In this document: piece by piece, positions 34,217 through 43,646 of the stretch
Position numbering within the stretch: the stretch's first letter is position 1
Layout: every line of letters starts with the position of its first letter
NCBI GenBank assembly: GCA_022763115.1
Contig: JALEGJ010000068.1
Span: forward strand, 1 to 48,428
Length of the DNA: 48,428 nucleotides
Source: Aquisalinus sp.
GTDB lineage: Bacteria > Pseudomonadota > Alphaproteobacteria > Caulobacterales > Parvularculaceae
Reading direction: 5' to 3'
Notes under the pieces: model-generated
Databases searched by the model: none
Told to the model about the DNA's origin: nothing
The model's input: only the letters and a program-made list of their open reading frames with translations
Made by a program: the position numbers and the translations under genes

Positions 34217-35080
34217 CTATGCCTTCTGCCTGTCAATACGGCTGACGAGGCTGGATGTATCCCAGCGATTGCCGCCATTTTCTGCAACCTCCTTGTAATA
34301 AGAATCAATCAGCTTCGTGACCGTCAGGTCAGCATCGAACCTGCTGCCTTCACAGAAGACAATATCCAGATCCTTGCGCATCCATTCCACAGCGAAACCG
34401 AAGTCGAACTTGCCCTCCACCATCGTCTGCCAGCGATTTTCCATCTGCCAGCTCTGGGCTGCGCCGCCAGAGATTGCCTCAAGAGTCTTGTCCGTATCGA
34501 TGCCGGACGCCTTGGCAAAGGCAACAGCTTCGGACAACCCTTGCAGGAGGCCCGCAATAGCAATCTGATTAACCGACTTGCATAATTGCCCATGCCCGAC
34601 GGGGCCAATATGAACAATGCGCTTTGCATAAGCCTGCATCAAAGGCTCAGCATTGTTCAGGTGACCCTCTTCACCACCACACATCAGCGACAATGCCCCG
34701 TTTACGGCACCAGCTTCACCGCCGGATACAGGTGCATCCAGAAATCCGACATTTCGAGACTCAGCAAGTTCTGCGAGTTTCTCGGCGCAGGAAGCTGAGG
34801 TGGTCGTATGGTCAACGTAAATGCTCCCGGCGCTCATGGCCGCAAGCGCTTCGCGGCCAACCGCCAGACTGTCTTCATCATTCCCGACACAGGCAAACAC
34901 GAAGTCAGCCTCTTGCACGGCCAGTTCGGGCGTCTCGGCAACCTTTCCCTCGTACTCGTCCAGCCACTGCTGTGCTTTTGAAGTTGTGCGATTGTAGACC
35001 GTGACTTCGTGACCGGCTTTAGCGAGATGGCCTGCCATGGGATAGCCCATCACACCTAAGCCCAGAAATGCGCACTTCAT
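34217..35080 (-). CDS. NAD(P)-dependent oxidoreductase, 3-hydroxyisobutyrate dehydrogenase family
   Basis: The 287-residue protein has the Rossmann start FLGLGVMGYPMAGHLAKAGH, the substrate-binding DAPVSGGEAGA motif near residue 118, and the catalytic lysine region GQLCKSVNQIAIAGLLQG. The family reduces or oxidises small beta-hydroxy acids (3-hydroxyisobutyrate, tartronate semialdehyde, succinic semialdehyde). The substrate is open. It begins directly after the flavin reductase stop, so the two form an operon. Confidence 0.93.
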   Translation of the reverse strand: MKCAFLGLGVMGYPMAGHLAKAGHEVTVYNRTTSKAQQWLDEYEGKVAETPELAVQEADFVFACVGNDEDSLAVGREALAAMSAGSIYVDHTTTSASCAEKLAELAESRNVGFLDAPVSGGEAGAVNGALSLMCGGEEGHLNNAEPLMQAYAKRIVHIGPVGHGQLCKSVNQIAIAGLLQGLSEAVAFAKASGIDTDKTLEAISGGAAQSWQMENRWQTMVEGKFDFGFAVEWMRKDLDIVFCEGSRFDADLTVTKLIDSYYKEVAENGGNRWDTSSLVSRIDRQKA

Positions 35081-35578
35081 TTAATTTTCCTCTGAAATTA
35101 CAGGGCCTTCCAGATAATTTCTGCCAACATACATTAACGGGGCGTGATCTTTGTAATCTAGGTCAACCACGCGCCCCACAAGGATAACGTGATCTCCAGC
35201 GTCGTGCCGCGCTTCGATCTCACAATCTATGCTCGCAAGCCTATCTTTGAGAACGGGCGCGCCGGTCACCATGGTTTCGACCTCAACGCCCTCAAAGCCA
35301 TGCTGGCCAGGCGTGGCAAATCGCCCTGACATGTCAGCCTGGTCGCTTTTAAGGATGGTGACAGCGTAGTTGTTTGCTTGCGCAAAGGTGTTATAGACGC
35401 TGGATGTCTTGTCGATGCACCACAATACCAGAGGCGGGTCTAAAGACACCGAAGTAAAGGAATTGACCGTAAGCCCTAATGGCTTTACGCCCTCGCCTTC
35501 AGGCTTGCAGGAGACGATCGTCACGCCGGTTACGAATCTGGCAAATGCGTTTTTGAGATCAGCAGGATCAGATATCAT
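35081..35578 (-). CDS. Flavin reductase-like FMN-binding protein
   Basis: The 165-residue protein has the split-barrel flavin reductase pattern: FVTGVTIVSCKPEG, LTVNSFTSVSLDPPLVLWCI near residue 38, and NNYAVTILKSDQ. Such proteins supply reduced FMN or FAD to a partner monooxygenase, but no oxygenase gene is adjacent. It abuts the dehydrogenase gene with no spacer. Confidence 0.92.
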   Translation of the reverse strand: MISDPADLKNAFARFVTGVTIVSCKPEGEGVKPLGLTVNSFTSVSLDPPLVLWCIDKTSSVYNTFAQANNYAVTILKSDQADMSGRFATPGQHGFEGVEVETMVTGAPVLKDRLASIDCEIEARHDAGDHVILVGRVVDLDYKDHAPLMYVGRNYLEGPVISEEN

Positions 35579-35729
35579 TCAGCCTCACCACTCCACGAAA
35601 TACATAAAGATCATGGTCAAGCACGCTCCTGCCTATAGGCGCAAGAGGGTGTTCTGCTAAAAGAGCGCTTTGTAACCGTCCTCAACAGGGCTCCTTTTTC
35701 AAGCAGTACAGGCCCACAAAGACAGAATC

Positions 35730-35743
35730 TGATTAGCTAATCA
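35730..35743. promoter_or_regulatory. Perfect 14-bp palindrome before the SLC13 transporter gene
   Basis: TGATTAGCTAATCA reads the same on both strands. It ends two bases before the ATG at 35745. The core TTAGCTAA resembles the half-sites of MarR/SlyA-type operators (TTAGC and GCTAA). It is probably the site of a repressor acting at the promoter or the leader of this transporter gene. Confidence 0.5.
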
Positions 35744-35744
35744 T

Positions 35745-37598
35745 ATGCAGGAACTGATGACAGGCGAATGGCAGATGTGGATGACGATGGCAATCATCGG
35801 CATCATGATTGTGCTGTACAGCCTTGATCGCTTTTCCATGGAAATGGTTTCTGCCAGTGCTGTGATTATGCTGCTGGTGTTCTTCCACTTCTTTCCCGTG
35901 GAAGATGACATGGGCCGAAATGTGCTGAACTCTGGCACCCTGCTGAGCGGTTTTGCCAGCCCGGCGCTGTTTGCCATTATGGGATTGCTGATTATCGGTC
36001 AGGGCATGTTCCAGTCAGGCGCCCTGGAATTCCCCACGCGGATGCTGGTCGATGCCTATGAAAAGCACAGCTTTCTGGCTCTGGCTGCTGTCTTCATTTT
36101 CGTCGTCGTCATCAGTGCCTTTCTGAACAACACGCCCGTTGTGGTCATGTTCATTCCGATCATGGCTGCCATCGCGGCCCAGAGCAAAGTCGCGCCCTCA
36201 CGGCTAATGATCCCGCTGTCTTTCATGTCCATCTTTGGCGGTATGCTGACGGTGATCGGCTCTTCAACAAACCTCCTGGCCGTTGAAGCATTCGCCAATG
36301 TAACTGGCGAGAGGATTGATTTCTTCGCCCTGTTTCCCATCGGGATCGTTCTGACAATCATTGGTGGCACTTACTTATTACTGGCAAGCCGCTGGCTTCT
36401 GCCGGATCGCACCGCCCAGAACGTTCGTGGCGGTGAAAGTGACGGCAAGCAATTCATCGCGCAGATCGAGATTAACCGTGGACACCCGCTGATCGGACGC
36501 GGCGCTGTCGCAGGTATGTTCCCAGACTTGCCGGATGTCACCGTGAGAATGGTGCAACGGCGTGAAGAAGCGATGCTGCCGCCCTATGATGACTTTGTTT
36601 TCAGGCTTCATGATACGGTCATCATTGCCGCCACCCGCAAAGCGCTCACCAACCTGCTGCGTTCAAAACCGGATATCCTCGCAGGGGTCATGAGCGAAAT
36701 CGACATTCAGGAGGACAACAACACAGGCGGCGAGCTCACCATGGTCGAGGCAATCGTTGCCCCCGGCTCGCGCATGATCGGGCGCACTATCGCCCAGATC
36801 GGTTTCCGCTATCAGACCAATTGCGTGATTCTGGGGATACAACGCCGCAGCCGGATGATCCGTTCGCAGATGCACTCAATCAGGCTGGAGGCAGGTGATG
36901 TTCTATTGCTGCTCGGGGACATCAAGGATGTCCGCGCCCTTCGAACAGACAGGGATATAGTGCTGCTCGAATGGTCCATGACCGGCCTGCCCGAACCGGG
37001 CAACGCACGCAAAGCTGCAATGATCTTTGCCCTCGTTGTAGGAACCGCAGCCTTTGGTATATTCCCGATCGCGATTGCAGCCTTTCTGGGCGCAACGCTC
37101 ATGGTGGCCGCCGGGTGTCTTAATGTCCGGCAGGCGTCGCGAGCTATCGACAGACGTATTTTCCTGCTGATCGGTTCCGCCCTTGCCATGGGTATTTCTC
37201 TGGAAATGACGGGCGGTGCAGCCATGATTGGTGGCTGGCTTGTCTCAATGGCGCAGGTTGGTGGCCCTATCCTGCTGATCTCCCTGTTCTTTATTCTTTC
37301 CGCTGCCTTGACGAACGTCCTCTCCAACAACGCAACAGCGGTGCTGTTCACACCGATTGCTGTCAACGCGGCGATTGCCGCTGAAATCGACCCACTTATT
37401 CTCCTTCTGACAGTGATCTTCGGGGCCAACTGCTCATTTGCCACGCCCGTTGCCTATCAGACAAACCTGCTGGTGATGGCCCCCGGGCATTACAAATTCA
37501 GGGATTTTCTCGCGATTGGTATTCCGCTGATCCTGATCTTGTGGGTTGTTTATACGATCGTTGCCCCAATTTATTTCCGAATGACGGGGCTTCTTTAG
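35745..37598 (+). CDS. SLC13/DASS-family transporter with two TrkA-C domains
   Basis: The 617-residue membrane protein has about ten spans in two halves, with FLNNTPVVVMFIPIM and SIFGGMLTVIGSSTNLLA in the first and LTNVLSNNATAVLFTPIAV in the second. Between the halves (about residues 210-410) lie two RCK-C/TrkA-C regulatory domains. This layout is shared with sodium:sulfate and dicarboxylate symporters. The substrate is unknown. The ATG at 35745 sits directly after a palindrome. The ATG four codons later (35757), with AGGAA before it, is an alternative start. Confidence 0.9.
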   Translation: MQELMTGEWQMWMTMAIIGIMIVLYSLDRFSMEMVSASAVIMLLVFFHFFPVEDDMGRNVLNSGTLLSGFASPALFAIMGLLIIGQGMFQSGALEFPTRMLVDAYEKHSFLALAAVFIFVVVISAFLNNTPVVVMFIPIMAAIAAQSKVAPSRLMIPLSFMSIFGGMLTVIGSSTNLLAVEAFANVTGERIDFFALFPIGIVLTIIGGTYLLLASRWLLPDRTAQNVRGGESDGKQFIAQIEINRGHPLIGRGAVAGMFPDLPDVTVRMVQRREEAMLPPYDDFVFRLHDTVIIAATRKALTNLLRSKPDILAGVMSEIDIQEDNNTGGELTMVEAIVAPGSRMIGRTIAQIGFRYQTNCVILGIQRRSRMIRSQMHSIRLEAGDVLLLLGDIKDVRALRTDRDIVLLEWSMTGLPEPGNARKAAMIFALVVGTAAFGIFPIAIAAFLGATLMVAAGCLNVRQASRAIDRRIFLLIGSALAMGISLEMTGGAAMIGGWLVSMAQVGGPILLISLFFILSAALTNVLSNNATAVLFTPIAVNAAIAAEIDPLILLLTVIFGANCSFATPVAYQTNLLVMAPGHYKFRDFLAIGIPLILILWVVYTIVAPIYFRMTGLL

Positions 37599-37723
37599 AC
37601 TTTTTCAAGAGTGATCGTGAAAACAGCACACCTTTTGCAATCACCTATTCGACCAACAATACACCTTGCCGACAGCAACGGCATTGCATAGCGTTATGAG
37701 CGCATGAGCAGAGTATCTACAGC

Positions 37724-38485
37724 GTGACGAAACCTTTTGAACATTCCCGGACCGAGTTCTACCTGACCTCCCCTACGCCCTGCCCGTATTTACGCGGGCG
37801 CAAGGAGAGAAAGGTGTTCTCCTTCCTGTCAGGGCCGACAGCGCCCGAACTTAACGCCCTGCTGACACAAAGAGGTTTCCGCCGTTCACAGAATATCGTT
37901 TACTTGCCAGCCTGTGATACCTGCTCTGCCTGTAAGCCTGTCAGGGTTGTCGCAAACGAGTTCCAGTTTGGTAAATCATGGCAACGCATTCGCAACCGGA
38001 ACCGGGATGTGCGGCGCGTTAATGCTGCCCCGCAAGCCACCAGCGAGCAATTCTCGATATTGCGGGCCTATCTCGACGCCCGGCATTCTGATGGCGGCAT
38101 GTCGGACATGACGGTTCTCGATTATACCAGCATGATTGAACAGACTTCCGTTGACACGCTGGTTCTCGAATATCGTCAGACCACCCCAGATGGTGAAGAT
38201 CGGCTACTGGGTTGTAGTCTGACCGACAGGCTGCCTGACGGGCTTTCCATGGTGTACAGCTTTTTTGATCCGGATGAAGAGGCCCGCAGCCTCGGGACTT
38301 TTATGATTCTGGATCATATCAGCTATGCTCTGGAGCTGGGTCTGGATCATATCTATCTCGGCTACTGGGTCGATGGCAGCGCCAAGATGGATTACAAGGC
38401 GCGTTTCCAGCCGCTGGAAGAATGGACCAGCAATGGCTGGCAACGGCTGACCTTGAAAAAGCCTTCACATCGCAAAAGCCGATAA
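37724..38485 (+). CDS. bpt: Aspartate/glutamate leucyltransferase (N-end rule)
   Basis: Bpt moves leucine from leucyl-tRNA to proteins that start with Asp or Glu, marking them for ClpAP. The 253-residue protein has the family's N-terminal Cys motif (CPYLRGRKER), VYLPACDTCSACKPVRV, and the C-terminal GLDHIYLGYWVDGSAKMDYK. It begins with GTG at 37724; the length is normal. It lies near hemB, as in several alphaproteobacteria. Confidence 0.95.
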   Translation: MTKPFEHSRTEFYLTSPTPCPYLRGRKERKVFSFLSGPTAPELNALLTQRGFRRSQNIVYLPACDTCSACKPVRVVANEFQFGKSWQRIRNRNRDVRRVNAAPQATSEQFSILRAYLDARHSDGGMSDMTVLDYTSMIEQTSVDTLVLEYRQTTPDGEDRLLGCSLTDRLPDGLSMVYSFFDPDEEARSLGTFMILDHISYALELGLDHIYLGYWVDGSAKMDYKARFQPLEEWTSNGWQRLTLKKPSHRKSR

Positions 38486-38580
38486 GCCATTTTTGGCAGT
38501 CACGGCTGGAGGACGGCGAACTGTCCAACTGGACCTGCCCCTCGAAAAGCGCCAAGATAGGCGCAAAAGGGATTAGAGGG

Positions 38581-39753
38581 ATGGTCAAGACACCTAACTT
38601 GACGACGGCACCAGCCAAACCAAAACGGCTGAACAGGCGCAAATTTCTGACCGTTGGTGCAATTGGCGCAACGACACTTGCCGCAGGCTGCGATTGCAAG
38701 GACCGCTGCGGCGGCCCTGCTGTCGCGGAAACCGGTATAAACGGCATCGCCGACCGTGAACTTAAAATGGTGACAACCTGGCCCCGGGACTTTCCCGGTC
38801 TTGGCGATGGCGCAGAAAATGTGGCCCGGTACATCACAGAGATGAGCGGCGGGAAGATGCGCGTCACACTGTACGCAGCAGGCGAACTGGTCGGCGCGTT
38901 TGACTCATTCGATGCAGTCGCCGGCGGGTCGGCAGACCTTTATCACGGGGCAGAGTATTACTGGACGTCCCGCTCCCGCGCTTATGCGTTTTTCACATCC
39001 GTACCGTTCGGCATGACAATTTCCGAGATCATGGGCTGGATCGAGTATGGTGGCGGGCAGCAACTCTGGGACGAACTGGCCGGTGAGTACAACATCAAGC
39101 CTTTCGGGGCCGGCAACACCGGGCACCAGATGGGCGGCTGGTTCAAGAAAGAAATCAACTCCCTGGAAGATCTTCGGGGCCTGAAAATCCGTATGCCGGG
39201 CATCGGCGGCGAGGTCATGCGACGCACTGGGGCGACGGCGGTATCCCTGCCCGGCAATGAGCTCTATCAGGCGCTGCAATCCGGGGCTATTGACGCAACT
39301 GAATGGGTTGGCCCCTGGAACGATATTGCTTTCGGCTTCTACCGGGAGGCGAATTTCTATTACTGGCCGGGCTTCCACGAACCCGGGGCCATGCTTTCTA
39401 CAGGCATGAACCTTGATCTGTGGAATGATCTTTCATTGCAGGAAAAGGCCATTGTTGAGAATGCCTGCCGTGCTGCGAACCACCAAATGATTGCACAGTA
39501 TGCCCATAATAACTCGATTGGGCTTAAAACGCTGCTGCAAGAGCACAACGTGCAGCTTCGCCAGATGCCGGAAGATGTGATGGCCGAACTGGCAAGAAAT
39601 ACCAAGATCGTCTTTGAGGAGATTGCAGCAGAAGACGACCTTTCTGCACGAATTTACGACAGCTATCGCGAAGCGTTGCTGGCAGGTGCCGAATGGAACC
39701 GGATTTCGGATGAAGCCTATATGGCTGTACGCCGCGAACTGCTGGATCTCTAG
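38581..39753 (+). CDS. TRAP transporter substrate-binding protein, TakP-like
   Basis: The 390-residue protein starts at ATG 38581, with GAGGG upstream. It carries a Tat signal (RRKFLTVGAIGA) followed by a Cys-rich stretch (GCDCKDRCGG), perhaps a lipid-anchored or disulfide-bearing N-terminus. The DctP-type domain has GNTGHQMGGWFKKEIN, LKIRMPGIGGEVMRR and IDATEWVGPWND, the last two close to what I recall of the 2-oxoacid-binding TakP. Substrates are therefore probably 2-oxo acids. A longer frame upstream overlaps bpt and is less likely. It is the first of three TRAP genes. Confidence 0.93.
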   Translation: MVKTPNLTTAPAKPKRLNRRKFLTVGAIGATTLAAGCDCKDRCGGPAVAETGINGIADRELKMVTTWPRDFPGLGDGAENVARYITEMSGGKMRVTLYAAGELVGAFDSFDAVAGGSADLYHGAEYYWTSRSRAYAFFTSVPFGMTISEIMGWIEYGGGQQLWDELAGEYNIKPFGAGNTGHQMGGWFKKEINSLEDLRGLKIRMPGIGGEVMRRTGATAVSLPGNELYQALQSGAIDATEWVGPWNDIAFGFYREANFYYWPGFHEPGAMLSTGMNLDLWNDLSLQEKAIVENACRAANHQMIAQYAHNNSIGLKTLLQEHNVQLRQMPEDVMAELARNTKIVFEEIAAEDDLSARIYDSYREALLAGAEWNRISDEAYMAVRRELLDL

Positions 39754-39756
39754 GGG

Positions 39757-40380
39757 ATGCTGGAGCTGATTGGAAATATCCTGATGGTCATCGCAGGGCT
39801 TTCCTGCCTGCTCATGCTTCTGCCTGTTGCGCTACTCCTGACTGGCGCCCCCGGCATCACCGACTTGAGCCAAAAACTGGCCGGGCTTGCCGATGAGATT
39901 AACACACGCGTTGCACGAAGTATCATGTGGCTGGCACTGACGATGGCGATGGTTCAGGTGGCGATTGTCGTCATGCGATACGTATTCGGCATAAATTTTA
40001 TCTGGCTACAGGAAAGCATCATCTACATGTTTGGTTTCCTGTTTTTGCTAACCGCCGGCTACGCGCTGATCCAGAATGAGCATGTACGCGTCGATATTTT
40101 CTACCGAGACGCGTCGGAGCGCCGCAAAGCCCTTGTCGATTTCGCTGGCACTTACCTGTTTCTGTTTCCCATTTGCATCCTGATTGTCTGGGCGGCCGGG
40201 CCGTATGTAGCGCGCGCCTGGGATGTGATGGAAGGCTCGCGCGAAGCATCCGGCATACAGGCGGTGTTCATTCTAAAGACCCTTATTCCGCTGTTCGCCG
40301 TGTTGCTGGCGCTGGCAGGATTTTCTATCGCCACAAAAGCGGCCATCGTTCTGCGTCCCGTCAGGGAGGCCAGTGAATAA
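39757..40380 (+). CDS. TRAP transporter small permease subunit
   Basis: The DctQ-type subunit of 207 residues has about four membrane spans plus an extra N-terminal hydrophobic segment. The typical WLQESIIYMFGFLFLLTAGY followed by EHVRVDIFY is present around residues 88-115. It bridges the binding protein and the large permease. It starts three bases after the binding-protein stop and ends directly at the large permease start. Confidence 0.93.
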   Translation: MLELIGNILMVIAGLSCLLMLLPVALLLTGAPGITDLSQKLAGLADEINTRVARSIMWLALTMAMVQVAIVVMRYVFGINFIWLQESIIYMFGFLFLLTAGYALIQNEHVRVDIFYRDASERRKALVDFAGTYLFLFPICILIVWAAGPYVARAWDVMEGSREASGIQAVFILKTLIPLFAVLLALAGFSIATKAAIVLRPVREASE

Positions 40381-42003
40381 ATGGCCGAGTTCCTCGATAA
40401 CCTGATTATCTGCTGGTGCGCCTGCGCCGGATGGCTTGATATCGCCATGATTATCACTCTGTGCGCTCTGCTCCTGGCAGGCTATCCGGCGGCTTTTAGC
40501 CTCGCCGGCACGGCGCTTATTTACGGACTACTTGGCTTGTCTATGGGGGCATTCGATATTGCCTTCTTCTCGGAACCATATCCCATACGGATTTTCGGGA
40601 TCATCAATAATCAGGTTCTGATCGCTGTTCCCCTCTTCGTGCTGATGGGCGTTGTGCTGGAGAAATCCAGAATTGCCGAAGAGCTTCTCGACAATATGGC
40701 GAAACTGTTCGGCAGCATGAATGGCGGGCTCGGTATTTCTGTCACCATTGTGGGGGCGCTGCTTGCAGCCTCCACTGGTATCGTCGGCGCAACAGTGGTG
40801 ACCATGGGGCTTTTGTCCCTGCCAACAATGCTGCGGCGTGGTTATTCTCCGGCCTTTGCATCTGGCTCGATTGCTGCTGCCGGGACGCTCGGGCAAATTA
40901 TTCCGCCTTCCATCGTTCTGATCCTGCTTGGCGACCAGATCTCCAACGCCTGGCAGAAAGCGCAGCTACAGCAAGGTGTGTACGCGCCGGAAACAGTTTC
41001 AGTGGGCGATCTCTTTGCCGGCGCCTTGCTGCCCGGATTGATGCTGGTCGGGTTTTATCTGGCCTATCAGTTGATCGTTGCCCTGCTTAATCCAAAAGCC
41101 GCCCCTGCCATCCCGAAAGAAACGGGCGAGAGCTATTCCCAGATTGTGGCAGCCGCCCTGAAGACCCTGCCAGCACCGCTACTTTTGATCGTGGCTGTGC
41201 TCGGCTCCATTTTGGGTGGCATCGCGACTCCAACCGAAGCGGCAGCCGTTGGCGCCGCAGGTGCCATACTGATTGCCGGTTTCAGGCTATGTCCCAAAAC
41301 CGGCTGGGACGGTCGCCCCCTTCTGATTGCTGGAACTTTCGCGACCGGAATTCTCCTGCTGCTCACCACAACATTGGACCTGCGTGTTGGCCGAGAGGAG
41401 ATCAGCGGCATTGAAAATCTGGGGATTTTCGCTGCGACGGTCTGCTGCCTGCTGATCGCCTTGAGCCTGATTTCGAGCCTTTATCATCTGCTTAAAGAGA
41501 AAATGCTGGCCCCGGTTGTTGAGAAAACAACGACAGTGACCACCATGGTATTCACAATCCTGATTGGCGCCGCGCTTTTCTCTCTCGTCTTCCGGGGGCT
41601 TGGCGGTGATGAGACGGTCGCTCATGCTCTCGCCAACATTCCCGGCGGCGTAACAGGTGCTGTTATCGCTGTCATGCTGGTCATGTTTATACTCGGCTTT
41701 TTCCTCGACTTCATCGAGATCACGCTGGTCGTGGTGCCGCTTGTTACCCCTGCCCTGTTGTTGATGGGTGTGGACCCCGTATGGCTTGGCGTGATGATGG
41801 CCGTGAATCTGCAAACATCATTCCTGACGCCACCTTTTGGCTTTGCCCTGTTCTATCTGCGCGGTGTTGCGCCTGACAGTGTTCGCACTGCACAGATTTA
41901 TCGAGGTGCCCTGCCATTTGTTTTGATACAGGTCATTGCGCTTGCAGCACTCGCGCTGTTCCCGCAACTCGCAACCTGGTTGCCAGACCTGCTTTATCAG
42001 TAA
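40381..42003 (+). CDS. TRAP transporter large permease subunit
   Basis: The DctM-type subunit of 540 residues imports the substrate with sodium. It has many membrane spans and DctM motifs (VPLFVLMGVVLEKS, ASTGIVGATVVTMGLLSLP, GTLGQIIPPSIVLILLG, FLTPPFGFALFYL). It is about 100 residues longer than the standard DctM because of an extra hydrophobic section around residues 300-380, seen also in other TakP-type systems. It abuts the DctQ gene with no spacer. Confidence 0.95.
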   Translation: MAEFLDNLIICWCACAGWLDIAMIITLCALLLAGYPAAFSLAGTALIYGLLGLSMGAFDIAFFSEPYPIRIFGIINNQVLIAVPLFVLMGVVLEKSRIAEELLDNMAKLFGSMNGGLGISVTIVGALLAASTGIVGATVVTMGLLSLPTMLRRGYSPAFASGSIAAAGTLGQIIPPSIVLILLGDQISNAWQKAQLQQGVYAPETVSVGDLFAGALLPGLMLVGFYLAYQLIVALLNPKAAPAIPKETGESYSQIVAAALKTLPAPLLLIVAVLGSILGGIATPTEAAAVGAAGAILIAGFRLCPKTGWDGRPLLIAGTFATGILLLLTTTLDLRVGREEISGIENLGIFAATVCCLLIALSLISSLYHLLKEKMLAPVVEKTTTVTTMVFTILIGAALFSLVFRGLGGDETVAHALANIPGGVTGAVIAVMLVMFILGFFLDFIEITLVVVPLVTPALLLMGVDPVWLGVMMAVNLQTSFLTPPFGFALFYLRGVAPDSVRTAQIYRGALPFVLIQVIALAALALFPQLATWLPDLLYQ

Positions 42004-42016
42004 TCTGATTCAGTTG

Positions 42017-42601
42017 TTAAGCCGGGGCACAACATCGGACCAGATTAGATTGGGAGAGTTTTGTGATCGTTGAAAGCAGCACAGGGTAGTCTAGCTCAAC
42101 AACGTCATAAAACGTCAAATGATCCCACATACTAATCAGGTAAAACTCTCTATAAGTTATTTCATCTTGTGCAAAACATTGTCCCCGCTCTTCCAGCCAG
42201 ACTATTCCTTGCAAGATTGCCTGCCTCGCCTTCTGGAAATAGGGATATTTATCTGGTTCCATGCCAGTTCGGGTAGACAATACCAATTTGACATCATTCT
42301 CCATGATGCCGTTCATCACTGCGCGAAGATTCAAACTCTCGGTATCTTCCGTCAGCACACCATATGCGTCTGCGGGATCAAATTTTCGAACGACGTAGCG
42401 CGCGATATTGTCAGACTCAAAAACAAACTGCTGTCCATCACTTAGTACGGGTACAGACATAAGCGAGTTGCCACCAAATATCTCTTTATCAATATCAGCA
42501 ACATTACCCGGATCATCCAACTCATATGGCAAGCCAAGGTGGTCTAACAAAAGCCTGACTTTTCGAGAAAAGTGTGACCTTGGTGTCGCTGTGAGCCTCA
42601 T
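42017..42601 (-). CDS. Glutathione S-transferase-like protein
   Basis: The 194-residue protein has the thioredoxin-like N-terminal half of GSTs (SHFSRKVRLLLDHLGLPYEL, then VPVLSDGQQFVFESDNIARY) and an all-helical C-terminal half. The Ser in SHFSRK is a candidate glutathione contact. No substrate is indicated. It starts four bases after the cysK stop, so it is cotranscribed with cysK. A sampled line has only 24 of 60 bases as G or C, against 40 of 60 in cysK, suggesting a later gain. Confidence 0.85.
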   Translation of the reverse strand: MRLTATPRSHFSRKVRLLLDHLGLPYELDDPGNVADIDKEIFGGNSLMSVPVLSDGQQFVFESDNIARYVVRKFDPADAYGVLTEDTESLNLRAVMNGIMENDVKLVLSTRTGMEPDKYPYFQKARQAILQGIVWLEERGQCFAQDEITYREFYLISMWDHLTFYDVVELDYPVLLSTITKLSQSNLVRCCAPA

Positions 42602-42605
42602 GAGG

Positions 42606-43646
42606 TCACAACTGATAATTCGGCGTGGACTTGGAAATTGTTTTCTCTTCGTCGTTCATATCGGCTTCAATGTCCGTGAACAACGGCGTTGAGAGATAGC
42701 GCTCGCCTGTATCCGGCAGCATACAGAGTATCGTTGAGCCCTTTTCTCCTGTATTTGCGACATCCATCGCCGTTGCAAAGGTGGACCCACCCGAAATGCC
42801 GGTGAAGATACCCTCTTTCTGGGCCAGTTCCTTTGACCAGTGCATACCGTCTGCGCCTGTTACTTTCAGCACCTGATGAATGGTGCCGGCATCAATAGCT
42901 TCCTGTGCCACATACGGAATGAAATCCGGCGTCCAGCCCTGAATGGGATGCGGCGACCAGGCCGGGTGACTGCTGGCTGGTGAGTTGTCATCGTTGCGAG
43001 CCTGCGGCGTGCCATCAGTGAGCAAGGCAGCACCATCAGGCTCGCTGACAACGATCTTTGTGTTTGGTAGTTCCCTGGCAAAAACGCGGGAGACGCCGGA
43101 AAGGGTTCCGCCAGTACCATAGCCGGTCACCCAGTAATCGAGCGACTGCCCGGCAAAATCATCAACGATCTCCCGCGCGGTCGTACGGGCGTGCATATCT
43201 GGATTTGCGGCGTTCTCGAATTGCCGGGTCATGAACCAGCCATTTTGTTCCGCCAGCTCTTTGGCCTTGTTGACCATGCCGGTCCCCTTCTCGGCAGCCG
43301 GGGTCAGCACGACCCTGGCACCGAGAAAGCGCATCAGGCGCCGCCGCTCTAGGCTGAAACTCTCTGCCATGGTGATGACAAGCGGATAGCCTTTCTGCGC
43401 ACAGACCATGGCAAGGCCAATACCGGTATTGCCGCTGGTTGCTTCCACAACCGTTTGACCAGGTTTCAGATCACCTGACTTTTCAGCCGCTTCGATCACA
43501 CCAAGCGCCAACCGGTCTTTCACGGAACCAAGCGGATTGAAAGCTTCAACCTTGACGAACATGTTGATGCCTTCCGGCGCCAGTCGGTTGATCTTCACAA
43601 CAGGCGTACGCCCGACGGTTTCGAGAATGTTCTGGTAAACGGGCAT
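42606..43646 (-). CDS. cysK: Cysteine synthase (O-acetylserine sulfhydrylase)
   Basis: CysK makes cysteine from O-acetylserine and sulfide with PLP. The 346-residue protein has the PLP lysine in NPLGSVKDRLALG, the substrate loop EATSGNTGIGLAMV, GYGTGGTLSGVSRVF and TGISGGSTFATAMD. It is about 30 residues longer than standard CysK, owing to an insertion after the SEPDGAALL segment (GTPQARNDDNSPASS) and a C-terminal tail. The ATG has AAGGAT upstream. The haloalkane dehalogenase gene is divergent, 162 bp away. Confidence 0.95.
   Translation of the reverse strand: MPVYQNILETVGRTPVVKINRLAPEGINMFVKVEAFNPLGSVKDRLALGVIEAAEKSGDLKPGQTVVEATSGNTGIGLAMVCAQKGYPLVITMAESFSLERRRLMRFLGARVVLTPAAEKGTGMVNKAKELAEQNGWFMTRQFENAANPDMHARTTAREIVDDFAGQSLDYWVTGYGTGGTLSGVSRVFARELPNTKIVVSEPDGAALLTDGTPQARNDDNSPASSHPAWSPHPIQGWTPDFIPYVAQEAIDAGTIHQVLKVTGADGMHWSKELAQKEGIFTGISGGSTFATAMDVANTGEKGSTILCMLPDTGERYLSTPLFTDIEADMNDEEKTISKSTPNYQL

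Noticed and set aside
36812-37444. A 210-codon minus-strand frame
   Set aside because: Antisense to the SLC13 transporter gene. The translation is a low-complexity shadow.
41287-41814. A 175-codon minus-strand frame rich in His, Gln and Asp
   Set aside because: Antisense to the TRAP large permease. The composition is the reverse of hydrophobic codons.
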